Positions 37,593 through 47,207 of a DNA stretch of 64,000 nucleotides are shown here, piece after piece. Made by a program: the position numbers and the translations under genes. The stretch covers positions 1,116,001-1,180,000 of the forward strand of contig NZ_LR134439.1 of NCBI RefSeq assembly GCF_900637845.1. Direction: 5' to 3'. Below the pieces are notes generated by a model, which made no database searches, was not told where the DNA came from, and was given only the letters and a program-made list of their open reading frames with translations. The stretch comes from Erysipelothrix rhusiopathiae. Its GTDB lineage: Bacteria; Bacillota_I; Bacilli_A; Erysipelotrichales; Erysipelotrichaceae. The stretch's first letter is position 1; every line of letters starts with the position of its first letter.

Positions 37593-37725
37593 AATTTAAT
37601 CTCCTTTTTAGTTGTCAAAACGATAACGAAGTGAATGTGAAATATAAATTCACTTTAGTTGAATTATATCGCAATGGTCTTTAAAATGAAAGTGGATGTG
37701 GGAGATAGAGAGTGAGGTAACAAGT

Positions 37726-38712
37726 ATGAGATACTTAAAAAATCCATCAACAAATCCTTATTTTAATTTAGCACTTGATGAATATGCAATGAAGCACATC
37801 AATTGTGAGGAGGATTTTTTCTTTCTATGGCAAAATGAGCCAGCGGTAATTATTGGTAAAAATCAAAATACCGTGGAAGAAATTAATCAGAAATTTATTG
37901 ATGATAACAAAATCAAGGTTGCCCGTCGTGTTTCAGGCGGTGGCGCAGTATATCATGATTTTGGAAATCTTAATTTTACATTTGTGATTAATGTGGATGA
38001 CCCAGGAAAAGTCAATTATAAGAAGTATGTTCAACCAATTATTGATGCACTTGCAAGTATGGGTATCAATGCTGAGGCATCGGGACGTAACGACATTTTA
38101 ATTGATGGCCTTAAGATTTCAGGAAATGCGCAACGAATGGCCAATGGAAAGTTAATGCACCATGGTACGTTGTTGTTTGATGTTAATATTGAAGATATGG
38201 TTCAAGCGTTAAACGTTGATCCTGATAAAATTACATCAAAAGGTGTAAAATCAGTGCGATCACGTGTAACCAATATTAAGGAACATTTACCTGAAGGGAC
38301 AGATCTTAAAACCTTCTGGGATGAGTTACAATACTTTTTATCAAATAAGGGGCAAGATGCGGAAATTATTCTCGCACCTGAAGAAATTGCGAAAATCGAA
38401 TATGAAGCAATCAATCGATTTGGCACATGGGATTGGATTTACGGTGCTTCACCTGAGTTTAACCTAAAGAACAGTAAGCGATTTGCAGGCGGACGCGTTG
38501 AGGTCTTGATGGATGTAAGCGAAGGCCACATCGATAACGTTCGTTTTATTGGAGATTACCTAGGTTTAGAAGATGTTGCGGATGTTGAAGGACGCCTCCA
38601 AGGAACGCGTTTTAAACAAAGTGATGTCGATGCCGTACTTTCAGAAATGGATTTACGAAAATACTTTGGTATTATCACAAAAGAGGAATTATTAGAGTTG
38701 ATGTTTGATTAG
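37726..38712 (+). CDS. lplA: Lipoate-protein ligase
   Basis: A 328-residue enzyme that activates free lipoate with ATP and transfers it to lipoyl domains. The catalytic fold shows LWQNEPAVIIGKNQN (about 33-47), RRVSGGGAVYHDFGNLNFTF (about 69-88) and the C-terminal accessory domain after about residue 240. ATG 37726 follows GAGG at eight bases. It lies directly upstream of the pyruvate dehydrogenase operon, whose E2 carries two lipoyl domains, so the genes are functionally linked. The organism probably depends on imported lipoate. Confidence 0.93.
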   Translation: MRYLKNPSTNPYFNLALDEYAMKHINCEEDFFFLWQNEPAVIIGKNQNTVEEINQKFIDDNKIKVARRVSGGGAVYHDFGNLNFTFVINVDDPGKVNYKKYVQPIIDALASMGINAEASGRNDILIDGLKISGNAQRMANGKLMHHGTLLFDVNIEDMVQALNVDPDKITSKGVKSVRSRVTNIKEHLPEGTDLKTFWDELQYFLSNKGQDAEIILAPEEIAKIEYEAINRFGTWDWIYGASPEFNLKNSKRFAGGRVEVLMDVSEGHIDNVRFIGDYLGLEDVADVEGRLQGTRFKQSDVDAVLSEMDLRKYFGIITKEELLELMFD

Positions 38713-38755
38713 TTTCAAACAACAATATGAATTTTGCTCGAAAGTAGCAATATCG

Positions 38756-38784
38756 TTGAATGAAATGCGCTTACGTGTTACATT
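38756..38784 (+). promoter_or_regulatory. Candidate promoter of the pdh operon
   Basis: TTGAAT (38756-38761), 17-base spacer, TACATT (38779-38784). Moderate match, about 70 bases before pdhA. Confidence 0.4.
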
Positions 38785-38820
38785 TAAACTGTAATTAGGC
38801 ATTACCACTTAATGACCTAA

Positions 38821-39968
<1,148 letters not shown>

Positions 39969-39969
<1 letters not shown>

Positions 39970-40949
39970 TGGCACAACTAACAATGATTCAAGCCATTAC
40001 TGAAGCGCTTGATATTGCCCTTGAACGTGACGAAAATACATTGATTTTCGGTGAAGACGTTGGGAAAAACGGTGGAGTATTCCGTGCAACTGACGGACTT
40101 CAAGAAAAACACGGTGAAGACCGCGTATTTGATACACCATTAGCTGAATCAGGTATTGGTGGATTAGCAATCGGATTGGCATTAGAAAAATACCGTCCAA
40201 TTCCTGAAATCCAATTCTTCGGATTTGTATTCGAAGTTATGGACTCAGTTGTAGCACAAATGGCACGTACACGTTACCGTTTAGGAAATACACGTAACAT
40301 GCCAATTACAATTCGCTCACCATTTGGTGGTGGTGTTCATACCCCTGAACTCCATTCAGATAACTTAGAAGGTTTAATGGCACAATCACCTGGAATTAAA
40401 GTGGTTATTCCATCAAATCCATATGATGCAAAAGGTTTACTTTTAGCTTCTATTGAAGATAACGATCCAGTTGTTTTCTTAGAACACATGAAATTATACC
40501 GTTCATTCCGTGATGAAGTTCCAGAAGGATACTATACAGTACCATTAGGAAAAGCAAATGTTGTAAAAGAAGGTAATGATGTAACAATTATTACTTATGG
40601 AGCAATGGTTCGTGAATCCATTAAAGCTGTTGAAACATTAGCAGCAGAAGGAATTTCTGCAGAAGTAATCGACTTACGTACAGTTTCACCAATTGATTTA
40701 GATACAATTATTGAATCTGTAACGAAAACAGGACGTTTAGTTGTTGTACAAGAAGCACAACGTCAAGCCGGAGTAGGGGCTCATGTTATGTCAGAAATCG
40801 CAGAACGCGCAATTCTTACATTAAAAGCACCTGTAGGTCGTGTTGCAGCACCAGATACAATTTTCCCATTTGGTTTAGCTGAAAACGATTGGTTACCAAA
40901 CGAAGAAGACATCACAAATAAAGTACGTGAAATTGTTAACTTTGATTAA
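39969..40949 (+). CDS. pdhB: Pyruvate dehydrogenase E1 beta subunit
   Basis: A 326-residue partner of E1 alpha. Typical segments are [19 protein letters not shown] (about 25-43), [18 protein letters not shown] (about 54-71), [17 protein letters not shown] near 115-131 and [15 protein letters not shown] near 258-272. Length is normal for Gram-positive E1 beta. AAGGAGG in the end of pdhA precedes ATG 39969; the A of the stop TAA is shared. Confidence 0.95.
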
Positions 40950-40969
40950 TTTAGGAGGCGAAGTGCATA

Positions 40970-42550
40970 ATGTCATTTATATTTAAAATGCCTGACGTAG
41001 GTGAAGGAATTGCTGAAGGAGAAATCGTTAGTTGGTTCGTTAAAGAAGGCGACACAATTAAAGAAGATGAACCTCTATTAGAAGTTCAAAACGATAAACT
41101 TGTTCAAGAAATTCCATCCCCAGTAGCAGGAACAATTACAAAAATTATGGTCGCACCAGGAACTGTAGCAACAGTTGGTGACGATCTCGTAGAAATCGTA
41201 GCAGAAGGCGCAGTTGCATCTGCACCTGCTAAAGAAGAAACAGCAGCACCTGCACCCGCAGCAGCTGCAGGATCATTTGTATTCAATATGCCAGATGTTG
41301 GTGAAGGTATCGCTGAAGGTGAAATTGTACAATGGTTCGTAAAAGTTGGTGATGACATTAAAGAAGATGCACCACTATTAGAAGTTCAAAACGATAAACT
41401 TGTTCAAGAAATTCCATCCCCAGTATCAGGTAAAGTCATGAATATCATGATCGAAGCCGGTACAGTGGCAACAGTTGGACAACCACTTGTTGAGTTTGCG
41501 GCAGAAGGACATGCTCCAGCAGCAGCTCCTGCCCAAGCAGCACCTGTTGCAGCAGCAAGCCAACAAGCTTCAGGAAACGGCGAAACTTTCGCACAGAATA
41601 AAATTGCAGGACGCGTTCTCGCAATGCCATCTGTTCGTCAATTTGCTCGCGAAAATAACATTGATTTAACACTTGTTACAGCAACAGGTAAACACGGTCA
41701 TATCCGTAAATCAGATGTTGAAGCATTTATCGCAGGCGGCGCAACTGCACCAGTAGTTGAAGCACCAGTAGTTGAAGCAACGACATCCGTTGAAGCAGCA
41801 CCAGTAGCAAAACCAGCAGCAAAACCAGCTCCAGTTGTTGTTACAGGATCTACTACACGTGAAAAAATGACTCCAACTCGTAAAGCAATTTCAAAAGCTA
41901 TGGTTACAAGTAAAGCAACAGCACCACACGTTACATTATTTGACGAAGTTGATGTTACAGAACTTGTAAATCACCGTAAGAAATTTAAAGAAATTGCAGC
42001 AGCACAAGATGTTAAATTAACATTCTTACCTTATATTGTTAAGGCATTAACTGCAGTAGTACGTAAATATCCAATCTTAAATTCAAGTGTTGATGATTCA
42101 ACACAAGAAATTGTTTACAAAAACTTCATTAACATCGGTTTTGCAGCAGATACACCTCACGGTTTATATGTTCCAAATATCAAAAATGCTGATTCAAAAG
42201 GTATCTTTACAGTAGCTAAAGAAATCTCAACATTGGCAGCCGCAGCAAATGATAATACATTAGCTGGAGCAGATATGCGCGATGGTTCAATTACAATTAG
42301 TAATATTGGATCAGCACGTGGACTCTGGTTTACACCGATCATCAACTACCCAGAAGTAGCGATCTTAGGTGTAGGACGTATTGATAAGAAACCAGTTGTT
42401 CTAGCAGATGGAACAATCGGCGTTGGAAATATGTTAGCATTATCATTAAGCTTCGACCACCGTATTATCGATGGTGCCCTAGCACAAAATGCCATGAACG
42501 AACTCAAGAGATTGTTAAACAATCCTGAGCTTCTATTAATGGAATCTTAA
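40970..42550 (+). CDS. pdhC: Dihydrolipoamide acetyltransferase (E2) with two lipoyl domains
   Basis: A 526-residue core subunit. Two lipoyl domains occupy residues about 3-78 and 103-178, with the lipoylated Lys at 43 and 143. Ala/Pro/Glu-rich linkers follow each. A peripheral-subunit-binding domain lies at about 212-248 (VLAMPSVRQFARENNIDL). The catalytic domain fills the rest and ends with SFDHRIIDGALAQ. The two lipoyl domains are almost identical and spaced exactly 100 codons; 41075-41125 and 41375-41425 are identical in DNA. LplA encoded upstream probably lipoylates it. Confidence 0.95.
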   Translation: MSFIFKMPDVGEGIAEGEIVSWFVKEGDTIKEDEPLLEVQNDKLVQEIPSPVAGTITKIMVAPGTVATVGDDLVEIVAEGAVASAPAKEETAAPAPAAAAGSFVFNMPDVGEGIAEGEIVQWFVKVGDDIKEDAPLLEVQNDKLVQEIPSPVSGKVMNIMIEAGTVATVGQPLVEFAAEGHAPAAAPAQAAPVAAASQQASGNGETFAQNKIAGRVLAMPSVRQFARENNIDLTLVTATGKHGHIRKSDVEAFIAGGATAPVVEAPVVEATTSVEAAPVAKPAAKPAPVVVTGSTTREKMTPTRKAISKAMVTSKATAPHVTLFDEVDVTELVNHRKKFKEIAAAQDVKLTFLPYIVKALTAVVRKYPILNSSVDDSTQEIVYKNFINIGFAADTPHGLYVPNIKNADSKGIFTVAKEISTLAAAANDNTLAGADMRDGSITISNIGSARGLWFTPIINYPEVAILGVGRIDKKPVVLADGTIGVGNMLALSLSFDHRIIDGALAQNAMNELKRLLNNPELLLMES

Positions 42551-42569
42551 TTGGAAGGTGGAATAGTAC

Positions 42570-43976
42570 ATGGTAGTAGGAGATTTAGCTCTTGAATTAG
42601 ATACAATTGTTATTGGTTCAGGTCCTGGTGGATATGTTGCAGCAATTCGTGCAGCTCAATTAGGCCAAAAAGTAGCAATTATTGAAAAAGACAATATTGG
42701 TGGCGTTTGCCTTAACGTTGGATGTATTCCATCAAAAGCGTTAATTAATGCAGGTCATCGATACCAAGAATCAATGAATTCAGAAACATTCGGTGTTACA
42801 GCTGAAAATGTTAAAATTGACTTCACAAAAACACAAGCATGGAAAGATGAGCAAGTTGTTAATAAACTTACATCTGGAATTGCAATGTTATTAAAGAAAA
42901 ATAAAGTTGAAATCATTCGTGGTACAGCATTCTTTAATGACACACATCAATTACGTGTTGTAAATGATGAGTCAGCTCAATCATATACATTCAAACACTG
43001 TGTAATTGCAACAGGTAGCCGTCCAATTGAAATCAAAGGTTTCAAATTTGGAAAACGCATCATTGACTCAACAGGTGGATTAAACTTAAAAGAAATTCCT
43101 AAGAAACTTGTTGTTATCGGTGGAGGATACATTGGTTCAGAATTAGCAGGTGTTTATGCTAACCTAGGATCAGAAATTACAATCCTTGAAGGTGCACCTT
43201 CAATCTTACCTCAATTCGATAAAGACATGATTAAACTTGTTGAAAACGAATTTAAGAAAAAAGACGTTACAATCGTAAACAACGCTATGGCTAAAGATGC
43301 TAAAGAAACAAAAGATGGTGTTGTCGTTACTTATGAAGTAGATGGCAAACCAGCAACAATCGAAGCAGATTACGTTATGGTTACTGTTGGACGTCGTCCT
43401 AACACGGATGATCTTGGTTTACAAGTAGCCGGTGTTGAGACAAACGAACGTGGTCTTATCACTGTAGATAAACAAGGACGCACAAGCCAAAAACATATTT
43501 TTGCAATTGGTGATGTTACTCCAGGTTTAGCATTAGCACACAAAGCTTCATACGAAGCAAAAGTTGCTGCTGAAGCAATCTCAGGCCAACCTTCAGAAAT
43601 CGACTATGTTGCGATTCCAGCGGTATGTTTCACAGACCCTGAACTAGCAACTGTTGGATTAACTGAAAAAGAAGCAAAAGACCAAGGATTAACAGTTAAA
43701 GTATCAAAATTCCCATTTGGTGCAAACGGTCGTGCACTTTCACTTAATGCAGGTGAAGGATTTGTAAGACTTGTATCAGAAAAAGACACAGGATTACTAC
43801 TTGGTGGACAAGTAGCCGGTGTTGGAGCAAGTGATATTATTGCTGAAATCGGATTAGCTGTTGAAGCACGCATGAATGTTGAAGATCTTTCATTAACAAT
43901 CCATGCTCACCCAACACTATCAGAAACAGTTATGGATGCATCTGAAATTTCACTCGGATTGCCAATTCATATTTAA
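42570..43976 (+). CDS. lpdA: Dihydrolipoamide dehydrogenase (E3)
   Basis: A 468-residue flavoprotein that reoxidises the lipoyl groups with NAD+. FAD-binding [17 protein letters not shown] is at the N-terminus, the redox disulfide in [15 protein letters not shown] (about 44-58), NAD-binding [17 protein letters not shown] near 183 and the C-terminal active-site His in [10 protein letters not shown]. There is no N-terminal lipoyl domain of the kind fused in some relatives. It ends the pdh operon before a strong terminator. Confidence 0.96.
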   Translation: MVVGDLALELDTIVIGSGPGGYVAAIRAAQLGQKVAIIEKDNIGGVCLNVGCIPSKALINAGHRYQESMNSETFGVTAENVKIDFTKTQAWKDEQVVNKLTSGIAMLLKKNKVEIIRGTAFFNDTHQLRVVNDESAQSYTFKHCVIATGSRPIEIKGFKFGKRIIDSTGGLNLKEIPKKLVVIGGGYIGSELAGVYANLGSEITILEGAPSILPQFDKDMIKLVENEFKKKDVTIVNNAMAKDAKETKDGVVVTYEVDGKPATIEADYVMVTVGRRPNTDDLGLQVAGVETNERGLITVDKQGRTSQKHIFAIGDVTPGLALAHKASYEAKVAAEAISGQPSEIDYVAIPAVCFTDPELATVGLTEKEAKDQGLTVKVSKFPFGANGRALSLNAGEGFVRLVSEKDTGLLLGGQVAGVGASDIIAEIGLAVEARMNVEDLSLTIHAHPTLSETVMDASEISLGLPIHI

Positions 43977-43986
43977 TCTATATAAT

Positions 43987-44012
43987 AAGGATGCGAAAGC
44001 ATCCTTTTTTTT
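43987..44012 (+). terminator. Terminator of the pdh operon
   Basis: AAGGATGC, GAAA loop, GCATCCTT and T run. Confidence 0.93.
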
Positions 44013-44178
44013 ATTTATTTCATTTAAACCATGATAATTTTGTATTATCTTGCATAAATTTCTGAAAGTTGTTTCAAGAATACTTGCCAAATCAACGAGT
44101 TCTATGGATTTCTTGTGATATTTATAGATTTATTTTCATACGATGTTTTCATCCAACATACAATCTGTATCTTTAAAC

Positions 44179-44192
44179 CCACTAATTAGTGG
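44179..44192. promoter_or_regulatory. Perfect palindrome upstream of opp
   Basis: CCACTAATTAGTGG, extended by AAA on the left and TTT on the right with one extra C. It resembles an operator; it is about 100 bases upstream of the promoter. Confidence 0.4.
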
Positions 44193-44279
44193 TTTATTTG
44201 CTTAAATATGCTAAATGTAAATTGTTTCATATCTTTTATGATTTATTTTCATAAAATTGATAATATACTGAAAAATCAA

Positions 44280-44307
44280 TTGACAAATTTTCTGTATCCT
44301 ATATAAT
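44280..44307 (+). promoter_or_regulatory. Promoter of the opp operon
   Basis: TTGACA (44280-44285), 16-base spacer, TATAAT (44302-44307), both consensus hexamers. Confidence 0.8.
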
Positions 44308-44367
44308 ACATTCATACAGTATCACTTATCTGTATCAATGTTTGACAACAAAAGGAGGAGAATTACC

Positions 44368-46146
44368 ATGAAAAAATTAATGATTGCATTCGTTGCAGCG
44401 TTATTGGTTCTTACTGGTTGTGGATCACAAGGTTCATCCAGTACATTAACGGTTGCGGCCCCTGCTTCACAAAATGGTGACTTTGTGGAAGGGTTCGGAT
44501 CAAATGCCTATGACCGATGGGCAACTAACTTAATGCACATTGGTGCAAGCGTTTTCTATATTGATCGCGATACTTCAGAGATCAAGCCAAACCCTAACTT
44601 CGTAGAAAGTCACGAAGTAAAAGCAGATAGCGAAGGAAATAAAACTTATACCTTCAAAATCAAAGGTGGCAACAAATACTCTGACGGAACAGAGATCACA
44701 GCAAAAGATTACGTTATGTCAATGTTGTTCCGTACACATCCAGCTTGGATGAAAGTTGCATCAATGGAAAGTACCGGAGATGAACTATTAGGATACAACG
44801 CATATAGTACAGGGGAATCAAAAGTTTTCGAAGGGGTTAAATTAATCGATGACAACACATTCTCATTAACAATTGATAAAGCAAACTTGCCTTACTACTT
44901 TGAAGCAAGTAAAGCTGATATCTCACCTGAACCAATGCATGTTTGGTTTAAGGATGCTAAATTAAATGCTGAAGGAAATGCATTCGACAACACACCTGAA
45001 GAAATTCAAGCAGCTGTTGAATATGTTTCAACAACTGAACGATACAAACCAACTGTAGTAGTCGGTGCGTATAAGTTAGAAAGCTATGAAAATGGTACAA
45101 CAATTCTTGTTAAAAATGATCAATATGCAGGAAACTACGAAGGTAAAAAACCTGAAGTTGAAAAAGTTGTAATCCGTCAAGTTGACTCAAACGTTACAGT
45201 ACAAGCGATCGAAAAAGGTGAAGTTGATTTATCACCAGGTAACATCGAAGGTGAATACATCAATAAAGCAAAAGAACTTGAATTACAAACAGTTAACTAT
45301 CCACGTAATGGATTTGGTAACATCACATTAAAAGCAAACAAAGGACCTACTCAATATAAAGAAGTACGTCAATCAATTGGTTACATGTTAAACCGTAACG
45401 AATTTGTTCAAAAAATTGCTGGTGGATACGGTTCTGTAGTTAACGGACCATTCGGACTATCACAATGGTTTTATAAAGATAACAAGGACAAGATCGAAAG
45501 TTCACTTATTGACTATACTTACAACATTACTAAAGCAAACGAATTACTAGATCAATCAATCTACAAATTCGAAAAAGATGGTGTAACACCATTTGATGCA
45601 AGTAAAGCAAGTAAAGATTATGCTCGTTACGATGCAGATGGAAATAAACTTGTTGTTAAACACTTTGGTTCTGAAAAGAACTCAGTAACAGATTTAATTG
45701 TTTCTCAATTAGTTCCTGCAGCGGAAAAAGCTGGTATGGAATACTACATTGAGCAAGGAGAATTTGCTACATTAGGTGCATACATGCAAGGACGTGAAGA
45801 GAATGACTTTAATGCATTTAACCTTGCAACATCATTCACATCACTATACGATCCATGGCAAAACCATTCAAAATATGTTGGTACAGGTTTAAACTGGAGT
45901 GATATTTCAGATCCAGAACTTGATGCAGCTATTGAAAAGGTACGTCGTATTGAACCAGGAAACCGTGAAGCTTATTCAGAAGCAGTTGTAGAATACTTCC
46001 AACTTTGGAATGATCTCTTGTTCCAAATTCCTCTCTACTCAAATCTATACCATGATATCGCGTCAAACCGTGTTAAAGGTTTAGAAAAAGTAACACCAGA
46101 GATGGACTGGTCAAAAACTATAGAATATATCTCAATCGAAGGATAA
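44368..46146 (+). CDS. oppA: Oligopeptide ABC transporter substrate-binding lipoprotein
   Basis: A 592-residue family-5 receptor. ATG 44368 follows AAAGGAGGAG; an earlier in-frame ATG at 44338 is rejected. The signal peptide ends in lipobox LTGC, so the protein is anchored outside the membrane. The body shows the family segment TYTFKIKGGNKYSDGTEITAKDYV near residue 95. It leads the opp operon. A strong intercistronic hairpin separates it from oppB and probably protects or raises oppA mRNA. Confidence 0.9.
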   Translation: MKKLMIAFVAALLVLTGCGSQGSSSTLTVAAPASQNGDFVEGFGSNAYDRWATNLMHIGASVFYIDRDTSEIKPNPNFVESHEVKADSEGNKTYTFKIKGGNKYSDGTEITAKDYVMSMLFRTHPAWMKVASMESTGDELLGYNAYSTGESKVFEGVKLIDDNTFSLTIDKANLPYYFEASKADISPEPMHVWFKDAKLNAEGNAFDNTPEEIQAAVEYVSTTERYKPTVVVGAYKLESYENGTTILVKNDQYAGNYEGKKPEVEKVVIRQVDSNVTVQAIEKGEVDLSPGNIEGEYINKAKELELQTVNYPRNGFGNITLKANKGPTQYKEVRQSIGYMLNRNEFVQKIAGGYGSVVNGPFGLSQWFYKDNKDKIESSLIDYTYNITKANELLDQSIYKFEKDGVTPFDASKASKDYARYDADGNKLVVKHFGSEKNSVTDLIVSQLVPAAEKAGMEYYIEQGEFATLGAYMQGREENDFNAFNLATSFTSLYDPWQNHSKYVGTGLNWSDISDPELDAAIEKVRRIEPGNREAYSEAVVEYFQLWNDLLFQIPLYSNLYHDIASNRVKGLEKVTPEMDWSKTIEYISIEG

Positions 46147-46172
46147 TTTGAGTTATAATTGAATGTAAGTAC

Positions 46173-46202
46173 TATAAGAAGTGTCAATCGGCACTTCTTA
46201 TA
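46173..46202 (+). promoter_or_regulatory. Intercistronic stem-loop between oppA and oppB
   Basis: TATAAGAAGTG (46173-46183), eight-base loop, CACTTCTTATA (46192-46202): eleven perfect pairs and no T run. It fits an mRNA-stabilising or partial-termination element, common after receptor genes. Confidence 0.7.
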
Positions 46203-46225
46203 GTCGTGTTAAAAGGAGAAAAACG

Positions 46226-47197
46226 ATGTTTAAGTATATGATAAAACGGATTATGTCGTTGATTCCTGTTGTGATCATCATTTCAATCATGCTATTTTCA
46301 TTAGTGAAAATGATGCCTGGTGATCCCGTAATAGGAATGATTAACCCAGCGATTAAAGATCCAGTACAATACCAAAGGGCTTATGATGAAGCTGCAGAGC
46401 GCATCGGTCATAACAAGCCACTCCCAGAACAATATGTTCGCTGGGTAAAAAACACACTTTCGGGTGATTTAGGAATTTCAACATCTAAAAACAAACCCGT
46501 AAAAGAGGTTATTGCAACACCACTAAAAAATACAGTATTTCTTAATATAATTTCTACAACAATTGCGTTTGTTATCTCAATTATTGTAGGTATTAAATCA
46601 GCCGTGAATCGTGGTGGAAAATTTGATAAGTTTTGGCAAGTCTTTTCACTTGTCGGAATGTCAATGCCAACATTGTTAATCTCGATCTTGTTAATTTACT
46701 TCTTTGCAATTAAATTAAGCATCTTCCCTACAGGTGGGATGCCACTTGCTGGAACTACAGGGATTGCATATGTGGGTCAATGGTTCCGTTATGCAGCCTT
46801 ACCGATTATCACATTAACTATTGGTTCATTTGCATCGACAATTCGTTATGTCCGAAATGCAATGATTGAAGTGTTAAACAGTGACTATATTCGTACTGCA
46901 CGTGCTAAAGGGTTATCTGGAAAAGTCATTGTCTATTCGCATGCGTTTAGAAATGCTCTAATTCCAGTTGTAACGGTTCTTGCAGGTTCGATTGCTGGTA
47001 TATTTGGGGGTGCCGCAATTACTGAACAGATATTCTCGTGGAACGGGATTGGAAACGTCTTGATTCAAGGAGTTGGTAGTCGTGATCTCATGCTTGTATT
47101 AGCAATGAACATGTTCTATGCGATCCTATCACTCGTTTCAAACATTGTTATGGATATTGGATACGCGATGGTTGACCCACGTGTTAAATTAGATTAG
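46226..47197 (+). CDS. oppB: Oligopeptide ABC transporter permease OppB
   Basis: A 323-residue membrane subunit. ATG 46226 (MFKYMIKRIM) follows AAAAGGAG; longer in-frame starts run back through the hairpin. It has a normal first extracellular loop (PGDPVIGMINPA to GDLGISTS), and the EAA loop reads YIRTARAKGLSGKVIVYSHAFRNALIP near 225-250. The normal size contrasts with its partner OppC, whose equivalent loop is greatly enlarged. Confidence 0.93.
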   Translation: MFKYMIKRIMSLIPVVIIISIMLFSLVKMMPGDPVIGMINPAIKDPVQYQRAYDEAAERIGHNKPLPEQYVRWVKNTLSGDLGISTSKNKPVKEVIATPLKNTVFLNIISTTIAFVISIIVGIKSAVNRGGKFDKFWQVFSLVGMSMPTLLISILLIYFFAIKLSIFPTGGMPLAGTTGIAYVGQWFRYAALPIITLTIGSFASTIRYVRNAMIEVLNSDYIRTARAKGLSGKVIVYSHAFRNALIPVVTVLAGSIAGIFGGAAITEQIFSWNGIGNVLIQGVGSRDLMLVLAMNMFYAILSLVSNIVMDIGYAMVDPRVKLD

Positions 47198-47207
47198 GGG
47201 TTTTGAT

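Larger units (their letters stand above)
44013..44367 (+). other. 355-base AT-rich regulatory region upstream of opp
   Basis: No gene is visible. It holds two copies of a 14-base direct repeat GATTTATTTTCATA (44127-44140 and 44240-44253), a 14-bp perfect palindrome, three CTGTATC copies and one inverted ATACAG around the promoter. Confidence 0.6.

Noticed and set aside
44056-44070. CodY-box-like AAATTTCTGAAAGTT upstream of opp
   Set aside because: It matches 13 of 15 consensus positions, but lies more than 200 bases upstream of the promoter in AT-rich DNA, and I cannot confirm that this organism has CodY.
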